Below are positions 59,731 to 64,000 of a stretch of DNA of 64,000 bases, in pieces. The position numbers and the translations under genes were made by a program. The notes beneath the pieces are model-generated. The model did no database searches and was not told where the DNA came from. It was given only the letters and a program-made list of their open reading frames with translations. Numbering within the stretch: position 1 is the stretch's first letter; each line of letters begins with the position of its first letter. The stretch is taken from contig CM057828.1 of the NCBI GenBank assembly GCA_030068075.1, positions 112,271,699 to 112,335,698 on the forward strand, in the 5' to 3' direction. The stretch is from Paguma larvata. Taxonomy: Eukaryota; Chordata; Mammalia; Carnivora; Viverridae.

Positions 59731-59939
59731 GTGTGTGTTTTTTTTTTCCGTTTATTACATGTACAGATGACCGTCTCTATTTCAGCATGCGAGGGAGACA
59801 AGGCTTAGGTAGGTTATGTGAAATAATGAAGTATAGACCTGGGGTTTGAATCTAGGTCTGTTTGACCCGGACTTTTCCTTTTTCAATAATAGTAATGACG
59901 AATAACAATAATAATCAGTAACAACAATGGCCAAAGCTC

Positions 59940-60190
59940 ACTGAATTACACATGGAACAGGCTGAATATTTACCATGTGTCGGAGACTGTTCTAGTGTAT
60001 TACCTCATTTAACCTCCCCCAACAACTGTGCCTTTAAGTTATATTCCATTTCAATTAGTACCATTAATTAAACTAATCATATTACCAAGGAGTAAGGAAT
60101 TACTTTTACTGCCCGTGAAATCAATAATAAAATAGTGAAATTCTACCTTCTCTTTACATAATTTTAAATTTGAACCTCTGACTTTAACCA
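59940..60190 (+). mobile_element. MIR
   Basis: taccatgtgtcggagactgt, tctagtgtattacctcattt and aacctcccccaacaactgtg follow the MIR 5' half. Confidence 0.65.
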
Positions 60191-63364
<3,174 letters not shown>

Positions 63365-63589
63365 GGGGTGCCTGGGTGGCTCATTCAGTTAAGCATCTGA
63401 CTCTTGATTTTGGCTCAGGTCACGATCTCACAGTTTGTGGGTTCGAGCCCCACATCAGGCTCTGTGCTGGCAGTACAGAGCCTGCTTGGGATTCTCTCTC
63501 CCCTTCTCTTTCTCTGCCTCTCCCCCACTTGTGCGCTCTCTCTCTCTCTCTCTCTCTCAAAAATAAATAAGTAAATAAAAAATCTTAGT
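63365..63589 (+). mobile_element. Felid-type SINEC, + orientation
   Basis: Complete, with a (CT)n run at 63538-63558. Flanks ttaaaaaatcttagcta / ataaaaaatcttagtta form a likely duplication. Confidence 0.94.
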
Positions 63590-64000
63590 TACACTAGCTC
63601 TTGAGTTTTAGGCATAGGCGGTTTTTCACGGTAAATGCGAATAACAAGCAGTTAGGGAGCGTACAGTTATTGATGTCTGATTTTATTAAAAACAGCGAAT
63701 GGAATTTAATTCCAGGTTGACAGAGCCAGTATTTAAATAGCACAGTAACATGTGTACTACTGCAAATGTCTTTCAGTAATTACTAGAAAACGTATTTTTA
63801 AAGTGAGGTTTATGGTGTCCCCCTGGTCCATTCTCTGTTTCTTACTGGTTACCCCCCTTCCCAGCTTCTGTCACATGCAGACCTCAAGTGTGTCCTTTGA
63901 CTGACCCACTCACTTCATTTTCAAGCATGTAAAGCCTCCAATGCCTCCAGGAGGCAGGCTCATGGGATTGCAGTTTAAACAGCTGGAACAGTCCACCTAA
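63590..64000. other. Unassigned MPP7 intron sequence
   Basis: Nothing is recognised up to the end of the window. Confidence 0.5.

Overview
This is mammalian nuclear DNA from a carnivore, almost certainly a cat (Felidae). It is AT-rich, has no bacterial-style gene packing, and carries about 31 copies of a tRNA-derived carnivoran SINE. In most copies the body has the felid form: a tRNA-like head, the 'gctctgtgctgacagc' body, then a CT-rich tract and an A-rich tail. Canid copies and bear or mustelid copies differ in the body. Old L1, L2, MIR, MER2 and an LTR fill much of the rest. The species cannot be fixed from this window.

The only protein-coding gene I can support is MPP7, a p55-type MAGUK scaffold protein, on the + strand. 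Two exons are visible. The first (about 27264-27421) holds the end of the 5' leader, the start codon at 27385 and 12 codons plus one base. The second (61664-61782) encodes residues 13-52, the first part of the N-terminal L27 domain. They are separated by a 34,242-bp phase-1 intron with GT/AG ends. The next exon is not in the window, so 61783-64000 is intron. Sequence left of 27264 is inferred to be a 5'-leader intron, because a good splice acceptor precedes the exon and I see no CpG-island promoter.

Layout. 1-11.9 kb: unique sequence with scattered SINEs, L1 and L2 scraps and a CTCF-like motif at 7552. 12-18 kb: a long, decayed, antisense L1 with five SINEs inside it. 18-23.5 kb: MIRs, SINEs and unique sequence. 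23.5-24.3 kb: a solitary LTR. 24.3-28.2 kb: mostly unique sequence around MPP7 exon A. 28.2-38.6 kb: mainly old antisense L1 pieces, with an unusual X-box-like palindrome at 29951. 38.6-59.5 kb: many SINEs, a MER2 element, a long L2 relic (51.7-53.2 kb) and microsatellites. 59.5-64 kb: mostly unique intron around MPP7 exon B. I found no evidence of an undescribed gene system. The most checkable points are a tandem splice donor after exon B, inverted SINE pairs inside the intron, and a few candidate regulatory motifs.
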